Assembly: GCA_937934465.1 (NCBI GenBank)
Contig: CALGZO010000130.1
Span: 1 to 10,255, forward strand
DNA from: an uncultured Fimbriimonadales bacterium
GTDB taxonomy: Bacteria > Armatimonadota > Fimbriimonadia > Fimbriimonadales > GBS-DC
DNA length: 10,255 nt
Direction: 5' to 3'
This document shows positions 1 through 7,039 of the stretch, piece after piece. The notes beneath the pieces were generated by a model. That model searched no databases. It saw only the letters and a list, made by a program, of their open reading frames with translations, and was not told where the DNA came from. The position numbers were made by a program, and so were the translations under genes. Every line of letters starts with the position of its first letter. Position 1 is the first letter of the stretch.

Positions 1-1
1 G

Positions 2-763
2 GTGGCGTCGGGCACGACAGTGCGGCAGTTGGACAAGCCGCGCCATGCGCTGCCTGTCGGCTACGGCGCGATGCTGCTGGAGGGGCTGTTAGCCACGCTC
101 GCGCTGCTGGCGGTCGCGGCAGGGCTGGGCGACGCGTGGCAGGCGCGCTACCCCGACTGGCTCACTGCAGGCAAAAGCGCGCTGGCGAACTTCGTTCACG
201 GCGCAGGCGCAATCGTGAGCGCGTTGGGCATTCCCATAGCGATTGCCAAAGTGTTCGTCGCCACCGTCGCGGTCGGCTTCGCGCTCACCACTTTGGACAC
301 GGGCGCACGGCTCATCCGCTACAACCTGCAAGAGCTGGGGCGCGCGTGGAACCTTGCGCCCCTGCAGAACGCTACGCTGGCGACGCTCCTCGCAGTGGGG
401 CTGATTGGCTTCTTCGCGTTGCTGAAAGCCCCCGACCCCATCACGGGCGAGCTGAAATCGGTGGGCGCGCTGCTGTGGCAGCTGTTCGGCGCGTCGAACC
501 AGCTCTTGGCGGCGTTGGCGCTGCTGGTGGTCTCGCTCTACCTGCGCGCGCTGGGGCGTCCGACGCTCTACACGCTGCTGCCGATGGGCTTGATGCTCAC
601 TGCCACGCTGACTGCGCTCGTAATCGGCATGCGCAACTTCGCGTTGCAGGGCAACACGCTCCTGCTGGGCGTCAGTGCGCTCATCTTCGCGCTCGCCGCG
701 TGGCTGGTGGGCGAAGCGTTTGTTGCATGGCGTAGGGGACAGAGGAGCCTTACCCACAGGTAA
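2..763 (+). CDS. cstA: Carbon starvation protein CstA family permease, C-terminal part (5' end outside window)
   Basis: Inner-membrane permease of the CstA family, linked in other bacteria to peptide and pyruvate uptake during carbon limitation. Only the last ~253 residues are present; the family is usually 500-700 residues, so the gene begins left of the window and the GTG at position 2 is probably just an internal Val codon. Visible family signatures are SGTTxRQLDK near the left edge, GYGAMLLEG (about residues 20-28 of the fragment), FALTTLDTGARLIRYNLQ (93-110) and LWQLFGASNQLLAALAL (158-174), the last close to the conserved segment of E. coli CstA. Several strongly hydrophobic stretches (about 27-42, 66-95, 123-141, 165-180, 190-210, 218-240) are membrane helices of the C-terminal CstA domain. 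The protein ends in a basic tail. It ends 24 bp before the next gene; co-transcription is possible but not shown. Confidence 0.9.
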   Translation: MASGTTVRQLDKPRHALPVGYGAMLLEGLLATLALLAVAAGLGDAWQARYPDWLTAGKSALANFVHGAGAIVSALGIPIAIAKVFVATVAVGFALTTLDTGARLIRYNLQELGRAWNLAPLQNATLATLLAVGLIGFFALLKAPDPITGELKSVGALLWQLFGASNQLLAALALLVVSLYLRALGRPTLYTLLPMGLMLTATLTALVIGMRNFALQGNTLLLGVSALIFALAAWLVGEAFVAWRRGQRSLTHR

Positions 764-787
764 ACTATAAGGCGGTGGTGACTCGCT

Positions 788-2893
788 GTGATTCTAAAGC
801 GGAGTTTTGTGCGTGTTGGATGGAGCGCGTTTTGCGCCTTAACGCTGTTGGGTTGTGCGCAAGCGCAACCTACGCTGGATACGGACTCGCGATTGGATAC
901 GCCTCTTACGGTGCGCGTTGCAGGGGCGCCCTTGAGAACGCTGCTGAGCGATTGGAGCAAGCAATCAGGTGTGTCGCTGAGCGCCGATGCGTCGATACGC
1001 GACCAGCGCGCCTTCGCTCGGCTGACCAACCGCCCCCTGCGCGACGCCATGCGCCTCTTGGCAGCAGCCTTCGGATATGAATGGCGTGTGGTGGACGATG
1101 AACCCGACGCGCCCCCACGCTATGTGCTGCAGGCGTCGCCCCAACGCATCCAGCAGCAGAACCTCCTGCGCCACACTTTGAACCAGAACCGCGTCTCGCT
1201 CCTGCAGCGCGCTCTACGCGAGATTCCCGAATCGCTCCTGTCGCTTGGCTATGAGGCGTTCTGTCAGGCTGTGGGGCGTACCCCCATCTACGAGATGTAT
1301 CGGCAGACCAGCGCGGATGCAGAGATTGTCGATCCTGAGCCGCACCCTGACTATGCGCCCCTGATAGAGCCGAGTTTCGCGCCATTCGAGGATTACGAGG
1401 CGCTGGCGGCGTTTGTCCTTCGGCGCGAGCTGCTCCTTCAGGCAGCCCAAACCCCAGATACTTGGCTCATCCTGCACCTGCTCTTACGAACCCCGCCGAC
1501 CTTCTGGGCACAACTTGCCAGCGCAGGCGAGGCGTCCCTACCGCCGCCTGCACTGCCAGAGACAATCCTACGCGCCTACGAGCAGGCGAATGCGCGCGAA
1601 AAAGCCGCCTTCGAAGCGTACCAAGAACATCTCGACAGGCTCGAGGCGCAATCTCGCATAGAGAGCGCACAGGTCGCCCCCGACGAGATGATGGAAGTTC
1701 CAGACGATCCGAGCATAGAGCCGCTCTCGCCAGAAGTTATGGAGATAATTGCCTCTCTCGAAGGGGCGGAAAACGAGGATAAGCTCTGCGCCAACTACCT
1801 ATCTCCCCTGCAATCCCTCAAGATTACTCTCTGCATGAAGCCTGCGACCTTCGCGGAAATGTCGCTGAATTTGGAGACTGCGCTGTGGTCGCTTTATGAG
1901 ACAAATCCTGAGGACGAGCCAGACGCGCTGAGTGAGGCGTTCCAGCAAGCGAACTATACCATTCGCCCGATAGACGATCCACATTGGATAAATTTGCTGA
2001 AGCGCAACTGGGCATACTGGTTGGCGTATGCTATTGTGGAGGGCTTAGAGAGCGCGGGACTTGAGGGCATAGGCGAGTTCTATCCGCTCAAGTTCTATCC
2101 GAAGTTGCCAGAAAACTCTGTGGGCTATTCGGCTGTGGAGAACTTGGCGGATTTACTTGATATCGTGCGATGCGAATACTTCTATCACACCGATTCAGGC
2201 TGCTTTGTCTTCAATGCACGGGCGCGCCCACTGGCGCGGCTACACGATGTTCCCGACTATCAACTGTCACGCTGGACACAGGCTATCGAGCCGTCGTTGG
2301 AGTGGGCAACAGAGATTGCCAGCCGTCTTGCTCCCGAACAGGTGCAGTCGCTACGCTCAAGCTTCGCAGCCGCACGCGCCTACATGGAGGCTACCCGACG
2401 CAGCTCAGTTCGACTGCCAATCTCAAGCGACGACCTGCTGGCGTCTATTCAGCCAGAACAGAGATTTCTGTTCCTGCGTTGGTACGCACAGTTGCCGATG
2501 ATAGTGCAGAAGCGTCTTCAAGCAGGCAAGACAGTGAACCTCAGCGACTTGCCGCCAGCAGCACGCGAAGGACTGCTCAACCTCTTGGAGACAAGGACAA
2601 CCTTGTTTCCTTGCGCCCCCGACATAATGCGCACCCCTATCGACTTTCGCTCGTGTCTCCAAGTGACTGTTCGCCTCTCCTACGACCCCGATGTAATCGT
2701 ACGCGCTGAGCAATACGATGATGTTCCAAGCGACGACTCGCCGCCGCAGCGCATGCTGTATATCGAGCGTGCGCAACGGTGGCAGATGGAAGTGCGCGCG
2801 GACGAATGTGTAGACGGAACCTCGTGGACGACGATGCTCTCGTATGAAGTGGTCACAGAACGCGCGGCAAAACCCTTGAACGAGAAACGCTAA
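788..2893 (+). CDS. Predicted lipoprotein with STN-like N-terminal domain, otherwise unknown (701 aa)
   Basis: I do not recognise this protein as a whole. It starts at GTG 788, the first start codon after an in-frame TGA at 779. A Shine-Dalgarno-like TAAGGCGGT (768-776, one mismatch to TAAGGAGGT) lies 11 nt upstream. The N-terminus has basic residues (K4, R5, R9), a hydrophobic stretch and a lipobox LLGC with Cys at residue 23, so it is probably exported and lipid-anchored; signal peptidase I cleavage near AQA (24-26) is the alternative. Residues ~38-105 look like a secretin/TonB short N-terminal (STN) domain: PLTVRVAGAPLRTLL, then SGVSLSADASI, then LTNRPLRDAMRLLAAAFGYEWRV. STN domains normally precede a secretin or TonB-receptor body, but no such body follows. 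The remainder is mostly helical-looking, with an acidic stretch around residues 285-330 and a few Cys residues. The function is unknown; a periplasmic or outer-membrane-anchored envelope protein is the most I would infer. Confidence 0.8.
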   Translation: MILKRSFVRVGWSAFCALTLLGCAQAQPTLDTDSRLDTPLTVRVAGAPLRTLLSDWSKQSGVSLSADASIRDQRAFARLTNRPLRDAMRLLAAAFGYEWRVVDDEPDAPPRYVLQASPQRIQQQNLLRHTLNQNRVSLLQRALREIPESLLSLGYEAFCQAVGRTPIYEMYRQTSADAEIVDPEPHPDYAPLIEPSFAPFEDYEALAAFVLRRELLLQAAQTPDTWLILHLLLRTPPTFWAQLASAGEASLPPPALPETILRAYEQANAREKAAFEAYQEHLDRLEAQSRIESAQVAPDEMMEVPDDPSIEPLSPEVMEIIASLEGAENEDKLCANYLSPLQSLKITLCMKPATFAEMSLNLETALWSLYETNPEDEPDALSEAFQQANYTIRPIDDPHWINLLKRNWAYWLAYAIVEGLESAGLEGIGEFYPLKFYPKLPENSVGYSAVENLADLLDIVRCEYFYHTDSGCFVFNARARPLARLHDVPDYQLSRWTQAIEPSLEWATEIASRLAPEQVQSLRSSFAAARAYMEATRRSSVRLPISSDDLLASIQPEQRFLFLRWYAQLPMIVQKRLQAGKTVNLSDLPPAAREGLLNLLETRTTLFPCAPDIMRTPIDFRSCLQVTVRLSYDPDVIVRAEQYDDVPSDDSPPQRMLYIERAQRWQMEVRADECVDGTSWTTMLSYEVVTERAAKPLNEKR

Positions 2894-2904
2894 CTCGGTA
2901 TAAT
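2876..2904 (+). promoter_or_regulatory. Sigma70-type promoter for the ThuA-like gene
   Basis: TTGAAC (2876-2881) and a perfect TATAAT (2899-2904) are separated by 17 bp. The -35 box lies in the last codons of the upstream gene. A start about 7 nt after the -10 box would fall on or next to the ATG at 2911, so the transcript either is leaderless or has a ~72-nt leader to the alternative ATG at 2983. Confidence 0.72.
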
Positions 2905-2910
2905 CCCGTT

Positions 2911-3705
2911 ATGTGCACACTGGCGTTGCTGGCGGCGGGGCTGCTAACGCTCGCGCCCGCCCTACATGTGGAGGAGACGCGCATGGAACCGACCAAGAAA
3001 CGCCTGCTGGTGGTTACGCACACGGCAGGCTTCCGACACGCCGACTCGATTGAGCTCGGCGAGAAGATACTCGCGGAAATCGGCGCACGCAGCGGCGTCT
3101 TCGAGGTGGACTACTGCCGCGATGCAGGCGATGTGCAGAAGATGTTGACGCCTGAGTATCTCAACAACGGCAAGTACGACGGCGTGGTGTTCCTCAACAC
3201 CACCGGCGATATCGGCGTCCCCGACCTGCCCGCATTTTTGGAGTGGCTGCAGACGGGCAAGGCGTTTATCGGCGTCCACGCCGCCGCCGACACCTACCAT
3301 AATCGTCCCGAATACCTGGAGATGGTGCAAGGGCAGTTCGCCTATCACGGGCAGCAAACCAAAGTGGAGGCAAAGGTAGAGCAACCCGACCACCCCGCCG
3401 TCGCGCACCTCGCCCCCACATGGAGTGTGTTCGACGAAATCTACATCTTCAAAGAGAACAACCGCAAGCATGTAATGGTGCTGCTGTCGCTGGATAAGCA
3501 CCCCGACGACGGCACGCCGCAGGCAGGCAAGCCGGGCGACCACCTGCTGGCGTGGTGTCGCGAATATGGCAAGGGGCGCGTGTTCTACACGGCGTTGGGG
3601 CATCGGCTGGATGTGTGGCAGAGCGAGGCGTACCAACGCCACCTGCTGGGCGGAATCGTGTGGGCGTTGCGCCTGCAAGAGACGGGCGCGGTGAAACTTG
3701 AGTAG
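2911..3705 (+). CDS. ThuA-like domain protein (possibly secreted)
   Basis: ThuA-like proteins have a glutamine-amidotransferase-like fold. The family is named from trehalose utilisation and often accompanies sugar metabolism, but the substrate of most members is unknown. Recognised by RLLVVTHTAGFRHADSI (31-47), a YDGVVFLNTTGD strand/loop (89-100), KAFIGVHAAADTYHNRPEY (117-135), DHPAV (160-164), FDEIYIF (174-180) and the typical C-terminal EYGKGRVFYTALGH (218-231) ending in LLGGIVWAL. The length (264 aa) is normal for a single domain. The start is ambiguous. ATG 2911 adds a hydrophobic, signal-peptide-like N-terminus without a basic n-region (residues 1-20) and coincides with the predicted transcription start. 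ATG 2983 has a strong GGAGGAG (2970-2976) 6 nt upstream and gives a 240-aa cytoplasmic protein. I list the longer form because no in-frame start lies further upstream and the hydrophobic stretch is hard to explain otherwise. The next gene, pyrR, starts 14 bp after the stop; nothing suggests a shared function. Confidence 0.87.
   Translation: MCTLALLAAGLLTLAPALHVEETRMEPTKKRLLVVTHTAGFRHADSIELGEKILAEIGARSGVFEVDYCRDAGDVQKMLTPEYLNNGKYDGVVFLNTTGDIGVPDLPAFLEWLQTGKAFIGVHAAADTYHNRPEYLEMVQGQFAYHGQQTKVEAKVEQPDHPAVAHLAPTWSVFDEIYIFKENNRKHVMVLLSLDKHPDDGTPQAGKPGDHLLAWCREYGKGRVFYTALGHRLDVWQSEAYQRHLLGGIVWALRLQETGAVKLE
2970..2976 (+). promoter_or_regulatory. Shine-Dalgarno site for an alternative internal start of the ThuA-like gene
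   Basis: GGAGGAG lies 6 nt before the in-frame ATG at 2983. It is as strong as the sites of pyrB and pilB in this window, so a shorter product starting at METs residue 25 of the long form is a real alternative. It could also be chance purine-rich coding sequence. Confidence 0.5.
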
Positions 3706-3706
3706 G

Positions 3707-3712
3707 TATACT
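3707..3712 (+). promoter_or_regulatory. Candidate -10 element for pyrR (leaderless start)
   Basis: TATACT is followed by 7 nt and then the pyrR ATG at 3720, matching the layout seen before the ThuA-like gene; both -10 boxes follow a GG dinucleotide. No convincing -35 box is visible 16-18 bp upstream (GC-rich end of the previous gene), so the call rests on the -10 box and on the absence of any Shine-Dalgarno site. Confidence 0.45.
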
Positions 3713-3719
3713 CCATCCG

Positions 3720-4274
3720 ATGGAGGCAAGCGAGGTAATCGTGATGGACGCGGAGGATATGCGCCGCGCCATCACCCGTATCGCCCACGAGATATTGGAA
3801 CGCAACCGAGGCGCGCGCGACTTGGTGGTGATAGGCATCCAGCGCAGGGGCGCGCCCGTCGCGCGGCGACTGGCGTTAGCCATCTCGCAAATAGAGGGCG
3901 TCGGCGTGCCCTGCGGCAGCGTGGACATTACGCCCTTCCGCGACGATGTGGAGCGCAAGCCCGGCGCGCTGACCCGTAGCCAGACCGATGTGCCGTTCCC
4001 CATCACTGAGAAGCGCGTCGTGTTGGTGGATGAGGTCATCTACACGGGGCGTAGCGTGCGCGCCGCGCTGGAAGCGATTATGCAGCTCGGTCGCCCAGCC
4101 AGCATCCAGTTGGCGACGCTCATCGATCGCGGGCATCGCGAGCTGCCCATCCGCCCCGACTATGTGGGCAAGAACCTGCCCACCAGTCGCAGCGAGTTCG
4201 TGCTGGTGGAGTTGATGGAGCTGGAAGGGCGCGACCGCGTGGTGCTGCGCAAGGCTGCGCCCAACCTGCCGTAG
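3720..4274 (+). CDS. pyrR: PyrR, pyrimidine operon regulator / uracil phosphoribosyltransferase
   Basis: PyrR binds uridine nucleotides and controls pyrimidine biosynthesis genes through their mRNA in many bacteria. It often also makes UMP from uracil and PRPP. The 184-aa length is normal. The PRPP-binding loop is VVLVDEVIYTGRS (100-112); other hallmarks are TRIAHEI (19-25), VVIGIQRRGAPVARRLA (36-52), the VDITPFRDD segment (68-76) and IDRGHRELPIRPDYVGKNLPTS (135-156), which in PyrR lies in the conserved basic, RNA-contacting region. The start at ATG 3720 is supported by alignment with Bacillus PyrR: EVIVMDAEDMRRALTRIAHE-like spacing is matched within one residue. There is no Shine-Dalgarno before it, only a -10 box 7 nt away. 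An internal ATG (3744) has a GAGG upstream but would drop the conserved first strand. The stop codon lies inside the pyrB ribosome binding site, so the two genes are co-transcribed and probably translationally coupled. Confidence 0.96.
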   Translation: MEASEVIVMDAEDMRRAITRIAHEILERNRGARDLVVIGIQRRGAPVARRLALAISQIEGVGVPCGSVDITPFRDDVERKPGALTRSQTDVPFPITEKRVVLVDEVIYTGRSVRAALEAIMQLGRPASIQLATLIDRGHRELPIRPDYVGKNLPTSRSEFVLVELMELEGRDRVVLRKAAPNLP

Positions 4275-4279
4275 GAGGT
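4272..4279 (+). promoter_or_regulatory. pyrB Shine-Dalgarno overlapping the pyrR stop
   Basis: TAGGAGGT matches the consensus almost fully and lies 4 nt before the pyrB ATG. Its first three bases are the pyrR stop codon, so ribosomes terminating pyrR clear the pyrB start site. This supports translational coupling and fixes the pyrB start. Confidence 0.9.
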
Positions 4280-4283
4280 CGCT

Positions 4284-5201
4284 ATGCCGCACATTCTGAC
4301 CGCCGCCGCGTTGCCCGTGTCGGATTTACTGCGTCGCGCCGACGCATGGCGCGTGCGCCTCGCCGAGAACCCGACGCCGCCTATCGCCCCCAAAGCCGCG
4401 CTGATTGCGCTGCTGTTCTACGAACCCAGCACGCGCACCCGCGCCGCGTTCGAGCAAGCCTGCGTGCTGCTGGGCTATCACCCGCTGGTGATTACCGCCG
4501 AGGCGAGCAGTATCGCCAAGGGCGAGAGCCTGCAAGACACGGTGCGCACGCTGAACGCGCAGGGCGTTCGGGCGATAGTGATTCGCCATCCGCAGGCGGG
4601 CGCGCCCGTCCACGCCGCGCAGGTCTCCGATGCGCCCATCCTCAACGCGGGCGACGGCGCCCACGAACACCCCACCCAAGCGCTGCTGGACCTCTATACC
4701 CTCTGGCGGCGCTACGGCTGCCCCGACCCCGACACGCGCTGGCTCAGCGGACGCAAAATCGCGATTGTCGGCGATATTCGCCACAGTCGCGTGGCGCGCT
4801 CGAACCTAACCCTGCTCACACGCGCAGGCGCGCAGGTGTGGCTTTGCGCGCCCCCAACGCTGCTGCCCGACACGCCCCTACCCGACGCGCACACCACCAC
4901 CAACGCCGAGCAAGCCATCCAGAACGCCGATGTCGTAATGGCGCTGCGCCTGCAGACCGAGCGCATGCAACAGGGGCTGCTCCCCAGCCTCGACGCCTAC
5001 CGACGCGATTACCAAATCCATCCCGAACGGCTGCGCGCGGCTAAGCCCGACTGCGTAGTGATGCATCCAGGGCCCATCCAGCGCGGCATCGAGATTGCCG
5101 ATGCAGTGGCGGACGGCGCAGCCTCGCTGATTCTCACGCAAGTGCGCAACGGCGTGTATGTGCGCCTCGCCGTGCTGGAGTACGCTCTCGGCGACGCCTG
5201 A
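4284..5201 (+). CDS. pyrB: Aspartate carbamoyltransferase catalytic chain
   Basis: Catalyses carbamoyl phosphate + L-aspartate to N-carbamoyl-L-aspartate, the committed step of pyrimidine synthesis, in the cytoplasm as a trimer of catalytic chains. At 305 aa it is full length. The carbamoyl-phosphate site STRTR is at 49-53 within FYEPSTRTR; the SSIAKGES loop with the catalytic Lys is at 75-82; HPTQALLDL is at 129-137; GDIRHSRVARSN is at 163-174. RLQTER (222-227) supplies the aspartate-binding Arg, and HPGPIQRGIEI (261-271) is the typical C-terminal motif. A strong Shine-Dalgarno site precedes ATG 4284. The gene directly follows pyrR, and pyrC, which often comes next, is absent: the convergent pilB-like gene ends 3 bp downstream. 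No pyrI regulatory-chain gene is seen. No attenuator or PyrR-binding loop is visible in the 9-nt pyrR-pyrB gap. Confidence 0.97.
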   Translation: MPHILTAAALPVSDLLRRADAWRVRLAENPTPPIAPKAALIALLFYEPSTRTRAAFEQACVLLGYHPLVITAEASSIAKGESLQDTVRTLNAQGVRAIVIRHPQAGAPVHAAQVSDAPILNAGDGAHEHPTQALLDLYTLWRRYGCPDPDTRWLSGRKIAIVGDIRHSRVARSNLTLLTRAGAQVWLCAPPTLLPDTPLPDAHTTTNAEQAIQNADVVMALRLQTERMQQGLLPSLDAYRRDYQIHPERLRAAKPDCVVMHPGPIQRGIEIADAVADGAASLILTQVRNGVYVRLAVLEYALGDA

Positions 5202-5204
5202 CCC

Positions 5205-6917
5205 TCACGCCGCCAGAGACGCCGACTGATCTATCTGTATCTGCGACAGCACCTCTTCGATGGTGGTGACACCGTCGCGCACTTTCTGCAGCGCGTCGTG
5301 CTGTATCGTGTAGAGCGTGCCTTGCGGCGCGGCGGCGCGGATGGCGTCGCCGCCCGCGTTCTGAGCAATCAGGCGACGCACGGGGTCGCTCAGCACGAAC
5401 AGCTCGTACAAGCCGACGCGCCCCTTGTAGCCGATGTTGCCACACTCGCTACAGCCGACCGCGCGATAGGCGTCCACAGGCGCGCCGCCGAATAACGCGG
5501 TAATCGCAGGATCGGTAATCGTGGTCGGCTCCTTGCACCGTTCGCACAAGCGGCGCACCAACCGCTGCGCCAACACGCCTATCAGCGCGGAGTTAATCAG
5601 AAACGGCGGGATGCCCATATCCATCATCCGCGCGGGCGCGCTGGTCGAGTCGTTGGTGTGGAGGGTGGACAGCACCAAGTGCCCCGTCATAGCGGCGCGA
5701 CAAGCGATTTCCGCCGTCTCCGTGTCGCGAATCTCGCCCACCAGCACCACATCGGGGTCTTGACGCAACATCGCGCGCAGCTGGCTCGCAAAGGTCAGCC
5801 CTGCCCGCTCGTTCACTTGCGACTGCCCAATCCCCTCAATCGTGAACTCCACCGGGTCTTCACAAGTGAGAATGTTCCGTCGCTCTGACTTAATCTGCTG
5901 CAGGAGCGCGTAGAGCGTGGTGCTTTTACCAGAGCCTGTGGGACCTGTCACCAGAATCATCCCCCACGGCTTGCTGGCGAGCTGGGTTAGCCCTTGCTCC
6001 ACTGTGGGGGGCATGCCGAGCTGATCCAGCGTTTTGAGTACATTGTCGCGGTTGAGGAGGCGCACCACCACGCGTTCGCCGAACACAGTGGGCAGCGAGG
6101 AGACGCGGGCGTCGATTTTGCGTTCCCCCGACTTGAAGGTGAAGCGTCCGTCTTGGGGGCGTCGCCGTTCGGCGATGTCCATCTCCGCCATCAGTTTCAC
6201 GCGCGCCGTGACCGACGCCTGCAACGAGCGCGGCACTGTGCGCACCACATACAATACGCCATCGATGCGCAGGCGCACCTGCATCGAATGCTCCAGCGGC
6301 TCGAAGTGGATATCGCTCGCCCCGCGCTCGACCGCCTCCAGCAAAATGCCGTTCACCAAGCGCACCACAGGCGCCTGATGCACAATTTGTCCGAGCTGCG
6401 TGACATCTTCGGGGATGTCGCTCTCGCTCTCGCTCACCTCCAGTTCCTGGGCTGATTCTTCAGGTTTTTCGGGGTCTTCGTGAGTGCTGTAGAGCCGTGC
6501 AATCGCGCGCACAATTCGCTCGGTCGGGCTGAAGGCGACCCGAATTACCTTGCCAGTCGTCTGGCGCAGGTAGTCGAGCATCTCCACATTGTTCGGGTCT
6601 GCCGTGGCAATCCACAGTGCGCCGTTCTCCTCGCGGAGGGGCACAATCATAAAGCGTGTGGCGTCGCCCATGCCCACCCAGTGGCGCACTCGCTGTGCCT
6701 GCGCCAGGCTCGCTTCGTGCAGCGGCTCATACGGGCACTCCCACTGCTCCGCCTGCGCCTCGTAGTAATCGTCGTGGGTGATGTATCCCATCTCGATGAG
6801 CGTCTCGCCCAGCCGCTTGCCTGAAACGCGCTGCATGGCTAACGCCTCTTCCAACTGCTCAGGGGTGATTTTCCCCTTCTGCAACAGCCATTCGCCCAAA
6901 CGCTTGACGCCGTACAT
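5205..6917 (-). CDS. pilB: PilB/GspE family type IV pilus or type II secretion assembly ATPase
   Basis: Cytoplasmic hexameric ATPase that powers assembly of type IV pili or type II secretion pseudopili. The 570-aa protein has an N-terminal MshEN-type domain (about 1-145), with the LGEWLLQKGKIT / LGETLIEMGYIT pair typical of PilB. An acidic, Glu/Ser-rich linker follows (about 146-172), then the catalytic core: GASDIHFEP (199-207), RLRIDGVLY, Walker A GPTGSGKST (325-333), Asp box DPDVVLVGEIRD (387-398) with Glu395, and a His box around TGHLVLSTLHTND (411-423). Two CxxC pairs (Cys458/461 and Cys489/492) form the zinc-binding knuckle common in PilB/GspE. The start is set at ATG 6917: an AGGAG lies 6 nt upstream, and the 58 extra codons of the longer open frame are Cys-rich and contain the promoter region. 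No pilC, pilT or pilin gene adjoins it, so pilus versus secretion cannot be settled here. Confidence 0.93.
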   Translation of the reverse strand: MYGVKRLGEWLLQKGKITPEQLEEALAMQRVSGKRLGETLIEMGYITHDDYYEAQAEQWECPYEPLHEASLAQAQRVRHWVGMGDATRFMIVPLREENGALWIATADPNNVEMLDYLRQTTGKVIRVAFSPTERIVRAIARLYSTHEDPEKPEESAQELEVSESESDIPEDVTQLGQIVHQAPVVRLVNGILLEAVERGASDIHFEPLEHSMQVRLRIDGVLYVVRTVPRSLQASVTARVKLMAEMDIAERRRPQDGRFTFKSGERKIDARVSSLPTVFGERVVVRLLNRDNVLKTLDQLGMPPTVEQGLTQLASKPWGMILVTGPTGSGKSTTLYALLQQIKSERRNILTCEDPVEFTIEGIGQSQVNERAGLTFASQLRAMLRQDPDVVLVGEIRDTETAEIACRAAMTGHLVLSTLHTNDSTSAPARMMDMGIPPFLINSALIGVLAQRLVRRLCERCKEPTTITDPAITALFGGAPVDAYRAVGCSECGNIGYKGRVGLYELFVLSDPVRRLIAQNAGGDAIRAAAPQGTLYTIQHDALQKVRDGVTTIEEVLSQIQIDQSASLAA

Positions 6918-6923
6918 GGTACA

Positions 6924-6928
6924 CTCCT
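6924..6928 (-). promoter_or_regulatory. pilB Shine-Dalgarno
   Basis: On the minus strand AGGAG lies 6 nt before ATG 6917. It decides the start against the upstream in-frame ATG at 7091, which would add 58 residues unlike any PilB. Confidence 0.85.
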
Positions 6929-6949
6929 GATAGGAATTATCGGCGCACA

Positions 6950-6999
6950 CGGCGTATTTATAGAGTTCAACGCAGCGCTTAGGATGACCCGACACGCCG
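6950..6999 (-). other. Inverted repeat in the predicted pilB mRNA leader
   Basis: On the minus strand CGGCGT (6999-6994) can pair with ACGCCG (6955-6950), extended by two G-U pairs, enclosing about 38 nt. It lies in the ~87-nt leader predicted between the promoter and the pilB start. I do not recognise a riboswitch class; the leader may simply be a weakly structured spacer. Confidence 0.3.
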
Positions 7000-7010
7000 C
7001 AAACGCCTTG

Positions 7011-7039
7011 TTTATAGAGGAGGCAACCGAATGTATCAA
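7011..7039 (-). promoter_or_regulatory. Sigma70-type promoter for pilB, overlapping the divergent gene's start
   Basis: On the minus strand TTGATA (7039-7034) and TATAAA (7016-7011) are 17 bp apart. The predicted start is near 7004, giving a leader of about 87 nt. The -35 box lies within codons 2-3 of the divergent gene at 7031 and the -10 box touches that gene's Shine-Dalgarno. The nonamer CTCTATAAA recurs 54 bp downstream (6965-6957) without a matching -35. Confidence 0.6.

Noticed and set aside
89..757. Minus-strand frame of 222 codons opposite cstA.
   Set aside because: Its translation is Arg/Gln/Glu-rich low-complexity sequence typical of an antisense shadow, and the plus strand is unmistakably CstA.
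2962..3729. Long minus-strand open frame (255 codons) opposite the ThuA-like gene.
   Set aside because: It is a GC-rich shadow frame of a gene with clear family motifs; its translation has no recognisable features.
4240..4283. PyrR-binding loop or attenuator between pyrR and pyrB.
   Set aside because: The gap is 9 nt and filled by the Shine-Dalgarno; no terminator/antiterminator stem or PyrR loop consensus is recognisable.
6930..7005. c-di-GMP or other known riboswitch in the pilB leader.
   Set aside because: None of the conserved riboswitch sequence blocks I know is present; only a modest inverted repeat is seen.
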